The position numbers were made by a program, and so were the translations under genes. From the NCBI GenBank assembly GCA_021432605.1, contig MU271146.1:434001-498000 (forward strand): 64,000 bases of DNA. The letters are read 5' to 3'. Shown here one piece after another: positions 11,708 to 24,263 of this stretch (the stretch's first letter is position 1; each line of letters starts with the position of its first letter). Below the pieces are notes generated by a model. It did not search any database. It was not told the origin of the DNA and worked only from the letters and a program-made list of their open reading frames with translations. Source of the stretch: Coniochaeta sp. PMI_546. Its lineage: Eukaryota > Ascomycota > Sordariomycetes > Coniochaetales > Coniochaetaceae.

Positions 11708-12500
11708 CTAGGGTGTCACCTCGCTCAGCCAACTCTTCACTCTCTTCCTCGAGTTGATCCGGCGTTCCTTGTCTGCCTTGATAATGGCACTGAGCTTCTT
11801 GCCGCCTTTCCCACCAGAGTGCTTGACGAGCGCTTGACTGCCACTGCCACTTTTGGTTGCTGCCGGTGGTCGACCTGAGTCCGCTAGAATAACGGCTTGA
11901 GAGACCTGGGGTACCATAATGTCGTGTACCTGGGGAGGCGCTTGCGTGTAGGTCTCGGTATCATCCTCCTGACCATCTTCATCGCCTTGCTCCGTGACTT
12001 CTTCTTCATTCACAGGTTCTGAGTGTTGTGGTTGAGCCGCAGGTGCATCGGATACCGTAGGAACTGCTGCTGCAGAGTCGTAAGGCAGTGGTTGCGTGTT
12101 GGTACCGTAGAACGTGGTATATAAGCTCGGATCCCGCCTCCGGGATGTCGGGGGATAGCCTTCTGTGAACTGATACTCCCAACCGCCTGTGCCAAATATC
12201 AGTTCGAACGTCCCTGAAAACTCGGCTTCAGGAGGGGGGCAGAAACTCACTGCCATCGGCTTTCAGACGACCCTGGTAGAACCATCTTCCGTCATCGCCA
12301 GGAATCCAGGGTGACCATGGTCGTGATTTTTCAGCTGGAGGTTGCACATTTGTACTGGCAGCTGCTGTTATCGGCTGGCTCTTAAAGACATCAATTGCTC
12401 GTTGTTTGGGCTTGTCTTGTTTGCCTTTCGAGTAGTGTGAGATGGAGCGACGGCTCTTTTGCTTTGCGGTGGTGTCTTTGCCATGTTGGCTATGTGGCAT
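11708..12500 (-). CDS. Conserved-looking fungal protein of unknown function
   Basis: Two exons (12500-12251 and 12186-11708) encode 242 aa. The 64-nt intron (GTGAGT...CACAG) is well supported because splicing joins GRLKADGS to GWEYQFTEGYPP, one continuous aromatic/Gly motif (WSPW..GDDGRWFYQGRLK....WEY). The N-terminus is Lys/Arg/Gln-rich. The middle is a low-complexity acidic Glu/Asp/Gln stretch. The C-terminus is strongly basic (GGKGGKKLSAIIK, RRINSRKRVKSW), suggesting nuclear location. I do not recognise a domain; the W/Y motif recurs in uncharacterised ascomycete proteins as I remember them, which is weak evidence. It ends 184 bp from the convergent reductase gene. Confidence 0.7.
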
Positions 12501-13866
12501 TGCGGTAGAGATGTTGAAGCCCGTCGTGAGTGGCCACTTCTAAAGAGCTCTGTTGGGGTGGCCGTTGTCGACTATGAGGCTCAATGTGTCCTTTGCAGTA
12601 GGTAACCTTGACGACGAACACTGGTAGTACCAAAGCCCTCTTTGCACTAGCAGCAAGAGCTTAGATATCGATGCTTCTTGATCCTTTCGGTCCCCCAATG
12701 GGGTATATATTCCCTTGCACAGTGATGAGACTAGACAGCCTCACTTTCCCTGCAGCGCGTTATGAGTGAAAATCACCGAGGTTTTGTCCAATAAACTCGC
12801 TCATACAAGCCCGCTGGCAGCAGATAGCAATATCCCCCAGTAATATGTACAACCAGGCAATTCCACCTGGTCGTGAGAGTGCGAAGTGGCCCCTGTTTCG
12901 TCCACTGGGACACTGAGCACCGTCAATGGGTCTAGGTTGACCATCGTATGGAAATCATCGAGAACTGACGAAGCGCACATGAACGGATGCAAGTGCAAAC
13001 CTTGATCTGCGGGACTATCGCGGAGCGACTGGACAAATTGGCAAATCTGGTCATTTCACAGACGTAGCACAGAGCCCAATCAGTTTAAATGTGCTGATGA
13101 TTCGGCTACGCTGCCGCATCTGCAGTCAGTCAGGTATCGTGGCCACAGAGCCTCGGCATCGAGTCGCTGTTGCACGCCAATGGATGTTTTCAGCATTGTG
13201 CATACCCTGCCTGCATCTCCGAGTTGCACTTCTCATTCTCCAGAGATTTGTTGCTTGGTTGACATTGGCTTTATGTTGGAAATGTGGAGTTTGCTGTACC
13301 GTTTAAGGCATCTTTACTTCATTGAAGAGCGTTGCCTGTGTGGCATGCTGCGGTTCGCCTGCTGTACTGCTGCCCAAGTCATATGCGAAAGAGCTGCAGC
13401 TAATCAGCGGCGTATGCGGATGCGTGCCGCTGCCGCCAAATCAGAAAGGTCACTTAGTGACTTCAGTGCGAGAAGTGTCTGATGATTTCCATCCTTCGTT
13501 GTATCTCAGCTATGACGCGATCCAGGTCCCACGGATTGCAGTCGCCGTTGGCAGACAGCATCCGGACCCCTTTTATCTATTCACAGTCTGCCCGATGTTA
13601 CTTGTGTATAACCGTTATCCTAAACCCATGGTATTATTTGCAACCCTTCCAGAGTTCTCTGCCCTTATAAAATCCCTCATGGTCGCTGAAGCGCCTTAAT
13701 CAGAAAGCGGCAATGCCACAAAGCAGGCGTCAAATCTCCCGTCGTGATGGACGACGCTTCAAAAAACAAATCAGTCACTGTCGATCGAACACCGTTACAA
13801 CAGCAACAGTAACAAACGCGAGTAATGGTCACCCCCGTGTTTGTCCCGGTGTCACCGAGGTGGTGC
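12501..13866. other. Intergenic, no supportable gene
   Basis: Holds the promoter of the unknown gene and the 3' region of malic enzyme. A 125-codon frame at 13322-13699 has no ATG at its start and resembles nothing. Confidence 0.5.
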
Positions 13867-16146
13867 TCAGAGGACGGGGTCATAGATGCGCTCTCTGATA
13901 TACTTCGTCAGAGCCACATCACCCCATTCCTCCCACTCGATCCACTGTTCCTCAGGCAAGGTGCTAACGCCGTCCCGACGAGCAGCCTTCATGACCTCGC
14001 GGGCAACAACGATACTAGCCTCGCGGACACGCTCAATGCGTGGATAGATGAGACCTTTGTGGATCTCATCTGCATTCAGCGAGCCGGCCAATGCGGCAGC
14101 GGACGTATAGATCATGTTGTCGGTTACTCGGCTGGCCTTGGCGAGAATGGCACCGAGTCCGATGCCTGGAAAGACATAGACGTTGTTGCCCTGGTTGGGG
14201 TGGTAGGTGACAATGTGATCGCCGTTCTTGACACTAAAAGACGAGAAGGGAGACCCAGAGGCGAAAAGGACGGTGCCCTCCGTCCATTGGACGGCCTGTT
14301 CGAATGTGCACTCCGCCTTGGTCAGCGGGTTGCTCAGTGGGAACAGGATTGGCCTACGGCCAAGACCACCGGCATCAACCGAAGCCTTGAGAGCACGGAC
14401 GACAGATTCCGTGAAGACTCCGAAGGTGGCCGTCAACCCAACCAGGGCTGACGGCTTGACATACTCGATGACTTCTTCCAGGGTACGGAACTGGTGGCCA
14501 TTGTTGTCTGTGCGTGCGAAGTACTTCTTGTGGTCGGCTAGCTTGTCACCACGGTCCTTGGTCACGAGGCCCTTGGTATCGACAAGCCAGAACTTGTCCC
14601 TTGCGGCTGCTTCTGAGAGGCCACGCTTAGTGTAGTATTCGACGAGCTGCTTAGCCACACCGACACCAGCAGAACCTGCACCCATGAAGACGAGACGCTG
14701 CTCCTCTATCGGTACGCCAGAAAGGTTGACGGCACCGATGTAACTGTTTTGGGTGTAAGCTAAGAACTCCTTATGGGTATAACACAAATGACACTTACCC
14801 AGCAAGAACGACGGCTCCAGTTCCCTGGATGTCATCATTGAAACACTTGTAGTTGTCACGGTAACGGTCCAAGTAGTTGAAGGCCTTCTCGCTCTCGAAG
14901 TCCTCAATTTGGACAACCATCTCTGGGTAGACCTCACGAGCAGCTTCCATGAACTCATCCATGAACTCCTGCTGCTCGCTCACGGGGATACGCTTAGAGC
15001 GCAGTCCGAGATAGAGAGGGTCCTTCAAGTTCGTCTCATTGGCGGTTCCACAGTCCAGGACGATGGGAAGGGTCTTCTCCGGGTGGATACCGGCCGCGGC
15101 CGTGTATAGAGCCAGCTTGCCAATCTAAAAGGCATGCATGTCAGTTTCAAAGGTAAATTCTGCCAGGGGGCAGCGCCAGGAAGCTGGGCTGACACTTACC
15201 GGAATGCCAACACCATTTACACCAAGATCGCCAAGTCCGAGGATTCGAGATCCGTCAGTCACGACACAAATCTCGGGGTTTGGATAGGGCCAGTTCTGCA
15301 GGATGGTCTTGATAGACTTCCGTTGCTTAATGGAAATATAAAGAGCTTCAGGGCGGGTGTAGAGAGTCGAGTACTGGAGGCAGACGTCCCCGATGGTTGG
15401 GGTGTAAACCAACGGCATCATCTCCTTGGCATTGTCAATGAGCAGGCGGTAGAAGAGATCGACATTCTGGTCCTTGATCGTCGACAGATAGAGATACCTA
15501 TCGATGTTGGTCTGGCGTGAACGGATCATCCGCAGCGCCCTTTCGCACTGCTTGTCGAGGTTCTCCATGACGTGTGGTAGTAGGCCAGTCAAGTTCTTGG
15601 CCACACGTTGTTCAGGAGTGAACGAAAGTCCTAGAGCAGGAGGACGTCAGCAAAGTGTCTGGGGAAAGGGACGATTTATAAGTCATCTCGGACATGAATC
15701 ATAGTTGGGAGAGACGGAAGGGACCGTGATATGAACGAATTGGCTTTGATCGCGCATTACACATGCAGGTCGGAGTCCAAGCACCGACAAGTTTCCGGAA
15801 GTATAAGCTTACCTTTGTTCCACAATGGTTCCCGGAGGACTTGATAGCCTGCAGCTTGGTTGTGGGAGATATACTCGGTCTTTGCATACTGCTGGACTTG
15901 GCCATAGTGATTTTGTGCATATCCTCTATGGGTGTCTAGGTTTGCCATCTTCATGGCTTCTTCGATAGATGCAATGTCAACCGAGGACATTGGGTTCGAG
16001 GCCGATATGCGCCTGGACGATATGGACATGCGCTTGTTGGATATGGACGACTGCGAGGAGCGACCGGATATGACTGAAGCTGAGGGGGAAATGGACCGAG
16101 GTGTTGAGATATCAGAGCTGGATGTGCTGTATGCATAGGCCGCCAT
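13867..16146 (-). CDS. NAD(P)-dependent malic enzyme
   Basis: Oxidative decarboxylation of malate to pyruvate with NAD(P)H, linking the TCA cycle to pyruvate and lipid-synthesis reductant. Four exons (16146-15813, 15630-15200, 15124-14799, 14743-13867) give 655 aa. Signature segments are LTGLLPHVMENLD, VYTPTIGDVCLQYS, TDGSRILGLGDLG, the metal/substrate motif CFNDDIQGTGAVVLAG (across the third intron) and the Rossmann motif FMGAGSAGVGVA. ATG 16146 sits in a strong context (TGCCATGG) and begins a Ser-rich leader ahead of the catalytic part. The same frame is open further upstream to ATG 16515, which would add 123 residues with a basic, acid-poor start; this is discussed as a finding. The intron at 15631-15812 is the longest here (182 nt). 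Confidence 0.95.
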
Positions 16147-19100
16147 GGCATGTGTGAGGGGAAGAGGAGGGACAGCCAGTTGTCCGAGGAGGAGAGCAGA
16201 CGATGACTGTGAGAAAAAGAAACGGTCGACTGCAGTAGCAGCGTTATTCTTCCACTTCCGGCCAGGACCAAGGTCACTAGATGCGGGACGATTGCAGCTC
16301 GGGCTTGGACCAGCAGAACCAAAAGCTACTCTACCGAGCGGAAGATGTGGTGGGGATGGGGGAGAAGGATTGCAACCTGTCGAACTTGTTGGATGGTTGG
16401 TATTGAAGATCGATGACCTGTTGACCGTCCGGCATGTGTTGCTGGCGCTGGATAGTCGTTTTAATAAGACATCCGACAGGAACCACACCCGCCGGGTTGA
16501 GGAATCTTTAACCATGCGAAATTGCTTGCTGCGACAAGGCCCATGCCAGAGCCAGTTTCGCGATTTCCGTCAAATGTTTCAACCGCCTGTAAAGTGCTGA
16601 CTTTTTCGTCTTGACTGTGGTTGCCAGGAACAGCACCGGCACTCCAAAGTGGGTCCGACTTATAAAAAAGGGAAAATGAAAACAGGGGCCAGCTTCAGAG
16701 AATTCACCGGAGCTGAAGCCCCTGTCCTTCGTATCAGACGAAAGGTAAGGTAAGGTACGTAGGGTACGCAATACTGCTGCGTAGACGATGGGTACCGGAA
16801 GGAAGAAGTCGGGACTCGGGGGAGAATTGTTTGATAGTGCCCTGCGCTAGAGGCAGCCCATTACACATATACATACACGTACACCCAAGGAGTCACCGAG
16901 GTGGAGTTTTTGGGGGTAATGGTGCCGGAGCTTGTGGCCGATGGGAAATTGTCGAGGTCCAATATTTGACAGGAATACAACGCCCAACGACAGCGAAGTT
17001 AAGTAAGAGAAAAGGGTTCAGAGATTACTAGCAAGTGGTTGGGCGACACCTCACTTGGAGAGTCCTTGGTTTTGATGACCATGTCTCCTCCCTCCAGTAC
17101 ATCTCACAGACGCCACTTAGCATTTTGTTGGGCTGCTGTTGAATCGGATATTGACACCTCCAATTGAGATTCTGTCCCTCACTCACATGACAGTACCTTC
17201 CTCCTACTCGATAAGACATTTGCATACGTGCTGCGGTTCATGAGTATCTCTTGGGGGCGGTCAATGCCAGGTGTGTCCCGTCTGATGCAGGTCCGGCACT
17301 AGCTTCCGGCGCATGCTCGTCGGTCTTGGCACGCCTTCCAGCCAAAGGGCCAATTGATCTCCTCAACATCGAGAATTGATAGAGAAGGGCACATTCATAT
17401 AAGCTGTGATGAGTATCTCGAATGCTCTACGGAGTATTTACTACGGCGTCGTTGCCAACAACTGGTTGGGGGAAGTGACCTCTGAGGCAACAAGATCTTT
17501 GTTCGAGACAAAGCTCGAGAAAACTTTTGGTGCGGGAAGTTGCAGGGCAGGAGCGTGGCAGCAACCAATCAAAGCTCACAGAACTTAGAGCATATACCCC
17601 GTTTGGACTAGACCAATCCCTACCGTCCCGAACCGCGGGGACTTCAGATTGTCGGTTCCAACCATGACAGGACAAGCAAACGATGGAACCTCAGCCAAGA
17701 GAAGCCACTTGACACCCATTTTCGGGTGCCGGAACAGCATCCACACACTTTCCCCCACCTTCTCCGTGCATCTTGTTGGGGTCTTCAATTGCCAAGCCAA
17801 TGTGCCATGATCAGATGGAAGCTTGCTGGAAGCTCCCGAAGCTTTAAGCTCCTCTGTCAGGGGTAGGTAACTTTACAGAATTACAGTTAGTCGACCGAGG
17901 TTCTTCAAGATACATGATAGAGTCATTTCATACCGTCTCCTTGTCCGTTGCGTCCTCTGCGTGCTCAGGAGCTTCATATCAAAAGGCTCGAATATTTGGT
18001 GCATCCTTCAGTCCTTCCAGGACACAAATTGTGACTAGACTGGTGTCCGTTACAGCATTCCACCCGAGCCGCTATTTTGGGGACATATCAGAAACACTTG
18101 CATGGATTGTCGCAGTAAGCTCTCCGACTTTGCCCGACCATATGACATGGGTATTTCTTAGCGACGCCTCCTTTTTGTGACATAGCACGTCTTAACAAGC
18201 GGCCGCATTCGAGAACAGCGCTAACATGTCGGATGCTTATTACAGGTCGAACTCTGTGCGGAAGTGTGCCTCGTCCTCCCGTCGTCACTGTGTCGGCTCC
18301 ACGTGAGGTACTGCCATAAGCGATGAGGAACGTACAGTAGTGTACCTTATCTTGCAAGGCCATTTGACGTTTTGCTTGAGCCTTGAGAGCGCTTTGAAAC
18401 GCGGAGAGCTCCCGCGTCTGTCTGATATGCGAGACGGGCCCACAGGTGACCTCCACCGACCTCAAACCAGCCACATCAAGGCTTCAATGACACTGGGGCT
18501 GCTCAGAGAATCGATGATCGGTCAAGCTTAAGCCCCTACACGTATATCTTTGTTCAAGACAGTATCTCGATGCCCGTGCTGTTCTTGGCAGGGATCTGCT
18601 ATCAAGGACCTTTCTGTATGGTGGCTAACCCTCTGCAGGCATCTTCTGCCCACTGAATCCGAGTGGTCATTGCTATGTTTGGATGCGTGAGTCTTACACG
18701 TTCGACATCCGTGATGATCACATCAGGACAGTGGCTGATACGCGTGGCACTCTCACTCGTTTTGCATCGTAAGAACGATGGCGGTAGAATCCAGCTCGTT
18801 TCCTACCAAGCTGACCTCCTGTCGACGGGTTTGTGCGCTCTCCATCTGGCTCTTTACAGTCAACGGCTCCTACCGTTCTCCAGATGTTGATGTCACGCCA
18901 AGGCGACGCGGAGAGGAGAGTGAGGAGAAGCTAAGGCATGCAGCTTACCAAGGTGGAACAGAGTCCATGCTCGTGGCCAATGACTATCGCAGCTACAGCT
19001 CCAGGACGAACATGAGGCGCAGTATGTTGGACGCAGACAGAAACCCCATTGACACTGTTGGGATGAGAGGTTGAGGTTAACCTTGCGGCTCACTGTACCC

Positions 19101-19986
19101 CGCATGCCGCTACTGATGCGATCCACCAGATGGGCTGATCTCTCCCCCACACACATGCAAGCACTACCGCGGTCTAGCCGGCTGGACACCATGACTCACC
19201 CCTCTCTAGATATGGCGCTCACATCGATCGATGCGCTGAGCTCTCGTGCGAACACATGCTGACCGATTCTGAGGGTGGAAGTTGCATGAGGAGGAATGAG
19301 TCAATATACACTAAAGTGGTGATGCTCGACTTCAGATCCTCGGTAGTCAATTGAGCTTCAATCATGTGAACCTGTCCCGGGTGAAACCGCGGAGTCCACC
19401 AAGCTCCATCCTCGGCACTAATCTAGGCAAGATATGGTGTATGAGGTAGTTGTGTGCTATACAATACGATTAATGTCAAGCCCGGTACGGGGCTTCGACC
19501 AGCCATGGCATGTGTAGTACTTCATGTCGTCGGAGGCAAGGAAGCAGACCAAGCTCAACCGATTAAACACGTATATGTACGTGCCTGAGCAGCAAAGTTA
19601 GACATCTCGCATTTGCAAACACGGTATCACTGTCTTCGGTACTGGATAGCCTTGAAACTCAAGCAAGAATCGTTGCTTATGCGGCCTTTGAATTGGTAAC
19701 TCTGCTTCAACTCCTCCCGGTCAAGTACTTCTGACCAGAGTACGAAGCAGCCAAAGACAGTGATTAGTCTGTCATAGGCAATGTATCTCTCCTCTCTCAA
19801 CTATGGTCATTCCAACATGAAGCTCCTGCAACGAGTCGTCTTTCCAAGCAAAGTCGTCTGATCCATCAATGACAGTAATCAGTTACTGCACCGGCCTCCA
19901 CCACGAAGGATGACCACGTTGCCGCTCAGCATTGATCTCTCCGCCCGTGCTTTGTAGCTCTGTTTCTGCTCGTCAGTTTGCGAACC
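16147..19986. other. Gene-poor block
   Basis: About 3.8 kb. The first ~370 bp belong to the malic-enzyme leader or upstream extension, followed by tandem GGTAAGGTAAGGTACGTAGGGTAC-type promoter sequence (16741-16770). From 17 to 20 kb the frames are all under ~130 codons, lie on both strands and match nothing I recognise. There are no terminal repeats, target-site duplications or transposase motifs visible, so I cannot call this a mobile-element remnant. Confidence 0.45.
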
Positions 19987-21570
19987 TCAGCGGTGGTTCA
20001 TTGCCTCAACGAAGTCGTCGAAGACGCCAATGAAGCTGTGGACTCCAAGTTCCTTCTTGCAATGCTCCATTATCAACTCCATATGCAGACTGGGGTCTGG
20101 ACGCATGACGCTTATCCATCTGTCGTTTGCTGCCTACCCTGCATGTCCTTCGGCTTAATGTCTTTGTCCCTGGAGCGTTCGAGGAGACGTACCACCTTGT
20201 TGCACAACAGAAGGCTTTTCCTCGCCATGTGAACGGGTGTTGTGCCGCGAACTGGTTCAAGCTCGGGACGGAGCCGCAAAAATGAAGCCCGGGGTGAGTG
20301 TCTCCTGAGTGCAGACTTCTGCGAGAAGAGCTCGAGACCATGCCATAGACGGGTGGGACGGGGTCATAGTTGGAGGGCCCCTGGGCGTCTCTCAAAGCGG
20401 TACCAGCACTACTGCCGACTGCCCGCGTAAATGGCGAAATATGTTGTGGCGTGTGTGGCATAATCACTGTCTTGAGAATACTGATAGCATCTTTGCTTTC
20501 CTTCAAGAGCTGATTCTCCTCGATCTCGCCGGGGTCGAACAGGCCTGGAACCCACAAGATGCCATTTAAGGGTGACGAACAATAATTGAGGCTTGGGGTA
20601 GGAGACTCGTGCAACGGAAGGTGCGGATGAGGCCCTGCCGTGATCCTGGCGTTCCAAGCCCGACCATCTTCCAGTTCCGAAGCAGGCGGAGGAGGTTGGG
20701 GCCGAAAATGCTTTTCTGTGTCCGGAGGGGGATCTGATGGAAATGGCTGCCGAGGCATCTAGCCGGCTTGGTAAATCCGACATGACCACCGACTGTTGCT
20801 GGTTCCTCGACGTTTCGTGACTGCCCATCATGCTTTTTGCGGCCTTCTAGGTTCACGGCCATCAGGACGCTGCGATCGATGCCCAGCCGAGACAGAATCA
20901 GATCTTCCGCCAGGGCGTTTCCCGGCACGACGCCGCTATTTCATTACACACTCTGACCCTCCTTGTCCCTAAATGCTGGATGATCAGATAAATCTCTTCG
21001 AGACTCAGATCCTCCAAGAGCCAGCCCGGTGTTTATCCCCCCTGTGGCCTCTGCGTTGAGCTCACTACTTTTGCTCGGAGCACCGTCGGTGAGTTTCAAA
21101 TTGTGGTACGGAGCACGTAGGGTGTCGGGCGCCGGCCAGGATATAAGGTTGTACATCTCCTTGGTAGTCAGCGAATCTGGAATCGCGAGAGCTCTACAGG
21201 CCAAGTCACCTAGGCTGAGAAGCAAAGCGCGTTCGTCGTCTCTCAGGGTTGCATCGTCACTTGCTGTCATGGAATTGAGGGCGCTGTTGATCTTGTAGGC
21301 GATGAGGGGGCCTTTGTATTCTACGAATTTGGCTGCCGTACTCTTCACCACTGCGTCGGCACGTTCGTCCCGGGTATGCCGGAGAGCTGCCTTACCCTTC
21401 TCATCGTCTAGGTCAACACTCAGATCATCGCAACTTTCACTCAATACTTCGTCAGTGTCACTGTCGTTGCTGCTGGGGAAGACTGGCTTCCGCTGTGGAA
21501 GAGGTCTGATCTTGATCCCTGGCATGGTAGTCTGGTCAGTCTTGTTGGTTTCTTCAGCCTTGGTGGTCAT
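19987..21570 (-). CDS. Putative ankyrin-type protein, model uncertain or decayed
   Basis: The first frame (21570-20944) starts at a true ATG and encodes ~205 hydrophilic residues with an acidic patch (SCDDLSVDLDDEKGK) and a helix-rich stretch (RDDERALLLSLGDLACRALA). Downstream the coding signal jumps between frames: LILSRLGIDRSVLMAVN near 20850, then PLNGILWVPGLFDPGEIEEN near 20540. Next comes a half ankyrin repeat, GTTPVHMA plus KVVRLLERSRDKDI (20249-20139), and finally an exon-like end SFIGVFDDFVEAMNHR with stop at 19987. A 41-nt GTAGGC...TCCAG intron would join the last two. I cannot connect the middle parts with good splice sites. It may be a multi-exon gene or a decaying one. The ankyrin call rests on one partial repeat. 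Confidence 0.4.
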
Positions 21571-22124
21571 TGTAGCGTGTTGGAGGAGAAGAAGAGAGAC
21601 TGCTCCTGACAGGTATTCATTGTGACAATTATAGAGGACTTCGAGCCACCTAGTTACCTAAGGTAATAGCTGCAAAAGTGCATCACGCGTGGTGACCCGG
21701 CCCTAGCTCAAAACCAATTCGAAGACCGTAGACTTACAGGTTAGCCTACCTGTATACAGTACAGACCTCACTTCAGTAGTAGGCATGACTACTGTGTTAC
21801 TGTATAATTGAGTGGTGTATTTGGGTATGGGGTTTCATTGGGTGCCTAGCGGGTCCTGTGATACATGGAGAGGCTGAGCAAAGACTAAAATACTACCCGA
21901 GTATCCTGGTACAGCGCTAAAGCGCCACACTTAGTCATCCTAACGACGTCAATCGTCGGTGGCTTGAACTTTGACGATTCTCTACCATTCACCATCTCTC
22001 GTCGCGAAGCATCTCGACGTGCCCGAAACCGATCAAGAAACTTGACAGTCGCTTATTTCTTCCTGCCATCTATTAGCATCGAAAAACCGTCCACAGGGTC
22101 ACCAGCGCCAGTCAATAAGCCAAG
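21571..22124. promoter_or_regulatory. Divergent promoter region with inverted repeats
   Basis: 554 bp between the ankyrin-type gene and YJU2, which point away from each other. It contains the 13-bp palindrome TTACCTAAGGTAA (21654-21666) and the inverted repeat ACAGGT-6-ACCTGT (21736-21753). Both are symmetric and intergenic; function is inferred only. Confidence 0.4.
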
Positions 22125-23270
22125 ATGTCCGAGCGGAAAGTCCTCAGTAAGTCAACGCCTCTCTCCGGTCCCCAGTGCGCCGTCGCAAGACATTGGGACA
22201 TTACTGACCTTTCTTCACAGCGAAGTACTACCCCCCAGACTGGGACCCGCGCGCCCTGGGCCGTTCGAAAGCCCCCAAACAAGCCGGCCCCAAGGTCCAG
22301 ACAGTCCGGCTCATGTCCCCCTTCTCGATGAAGTGCACCTCGTGTGGCGAATATATCTACAAAGGGCGCAAGTTCAACGCCCGGAAGGAGACGCCAATAG
22401 ACGAAAAGTATCTTGGGATTCAAATTTACAGGTGAGTGAGAAGAAGCACCTTGGATGGGTATCTCGTCCCCTACAGTAACGCGGCTACCACAAGTCAACC
22501 ATATTCCCTTTGTTTCGCTCCTCATACACCCTTGTATCCCGTCGGAAAGTGAGCTGTCGCTAACACAGCCTAGATTTTACATCCGGTGCACGAGGTGCTC
22601 GGCCGAAATAGTGTTCAAGACGGACCCGCGGTCGCAAGACTACATATGCGAGAAGGGGGCGAAGCGCAACACGGACCCGTGGAAGAGGGGGCTCGGGGAC
22701 GACCCGACGAAAGACGAGACGGACGAGCAGAGGCTGGATAGGCTAGAACGAGAAATGGCGGAGGCCGACGGGGTGGGCGCGGACGCCGAGAGGAACGCGA
22801 TGGCCGAGTTGGAGGCAAAGACGGCGGATGCGAAGAGGGAGATGGCGGTGGCGGATGCGCTTGACGAGATCCGGAGTCGGAATGCGAGGATTGAACGGGC
22901 GAAGAAGGAGGGGGTGGATCTGGTCGAGGTTGATAGGGGGGTTAGTGCTGAAGAGGAGGAGAGGTTGAGGCAAGAAAGAGAGGATGAGGAGGCTGCCAGA
23001 CGAGCGTTTGCGTTTGCTAGGGGGCAGGACGCGCTCGAGGAGCCGATGGATGAGGATGGTGATGGGGAGAGTTCTGCAAGTCCCATGATCGGATCGTCGA
23101 CGTCATCGCCTGGTTTGATGGGACCGCCCCCTTTACCAACGCCACCACCAGCCAAGGTCGTCGAGGCTTCGGTGGTCGAATCTCCAGCGCCCAGCTTCAA
23201 GAGGCAAGTGAAGAAGAAAAAGGATCATGCTTCGTTGCTGGGGATAAAGAAGAAGCAGCCGCTAGTATAG
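22125..23270 (+). CDS. YJU2: Splicing factor YJU2/CWC16 (CCDC94)
   Basis: Spliceosome step-one factor that joins the Prp19-associated complex and promotes branching. Three exons (22125-22146, 22221-22431, 22574-23270) give 309 aa. The start [17 protein letters not shown] is the family's N-terminus and is created only by joining the 22-nt first exon. Two Cys pairs form the zinc-ribbon: [11 protein letters not shown] and [14 protein letters not shown], with [20 protein letters not shown] between them split by the second intron. Residues ~95-215 are charged coiled coil ([20 protein letters not shown]). The tail is low-complexity and ends in a basic nuclear-type [15 protein letters not shown]. 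Yeast Yju2 is essential; no sign here of loss or truncation. Confidence 0.95.
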
Positions 23271-24263
23271 CGGGTGTGCTTTGTGGAGGACTGAGGCAGG
23301 GTGCGCGGACCTCCTCAGCCCGCTGGGCGCTCGTCTAAATCCACGCTGTTTATGCAGTTGCGTGATACTTGGCTCATAGTCTAGCGAATGGACTCTTCAA
23401 ACAATTATTTCTTCACCGATTTACGCAATACTTGAATACTGATCTTGAGAATCCTGCCTAATCTACTACAGGTGGGTTTTCATTTGGCGTTGTGCTGTGT
23501 TGTTGGAGTCTTGATATGAATGGGGCTGTGACGATGGAACATACGTCACTGTCAGCCCGCCCCTTTCCCGGGTCTTGATTCTCTTCCCTGCCCCTTTTCC
23601 ATCACACTGATGGACAGAGCGGCCACAGTAACTCGACACAACAAAAGCTGAAAAGCCGGTTGGGCTCACAATGTACACTAGTGGTGAACGGCCCTTTGCA
23701 CATTCGTCGCGAAGCCTAAAGTCGATGATCGCGTGAGGTGTACGGATGAGGACAGCCTTGGGGGCAAAAGATTTCGGTGAAACCTGCAGGGAACTGACAT
23801 CTACGTTTGGACATTAAGTTGAAATCACTCAGTATATGACGCAGGCACAATTAAGTTCAGAGTAGAAAGTGATTGTTGGTAACCATTTCATGCGAACGTT
23901 CTTCATCAAGTCGTTACATCGATGCAAACCAGTGCCCTCGAACCCATAACGCCATGTAAATCACAACCGAGCTGAAGTTCAAGCTCAAGCTCAAAACTCC
24001 GATCCAATGCAGTTCGTGTACTTGCGTCGCCATAAAACGATGATCCATGGCACGCTAAAGCCGTCACATCTATGCAGCCAGGAGCCCAGATGGGCTGATC
24101 CTTCAACCCAGACGGTGACTCAACGAGTCTACGTCGGTGCTTGGGTGATGGTCACTGGTCGCGAAGTGTTTTCGTCATTCTTGTTGTCGGAATAGACAAG
24201 TAACTTGGGTAATGGTCAGGGGGGATGCTCAGCATCGTTGCCCTCCCAGTAAGTAGCTTACGA
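23271..24263. other. Intergenic between convergent genes
   Basis: About 1 kb. Frames are short on both strands. Nothing recognisable beyond the two expected 3' UTRs. Confidence 0.5.

Noticed and set aside
10102-12500. Secondary-metabolite cluster around the reductase
   Set aside because: No polyketide synthase, peptide synthetase, terpene cyclase, cluster regulator or P450 is nearby.
13322-13699. 125-codon plus-strand frame before malic enzyme
   Set aside because: No ATG at its start and no family resemblance; no splice context to rescue it.
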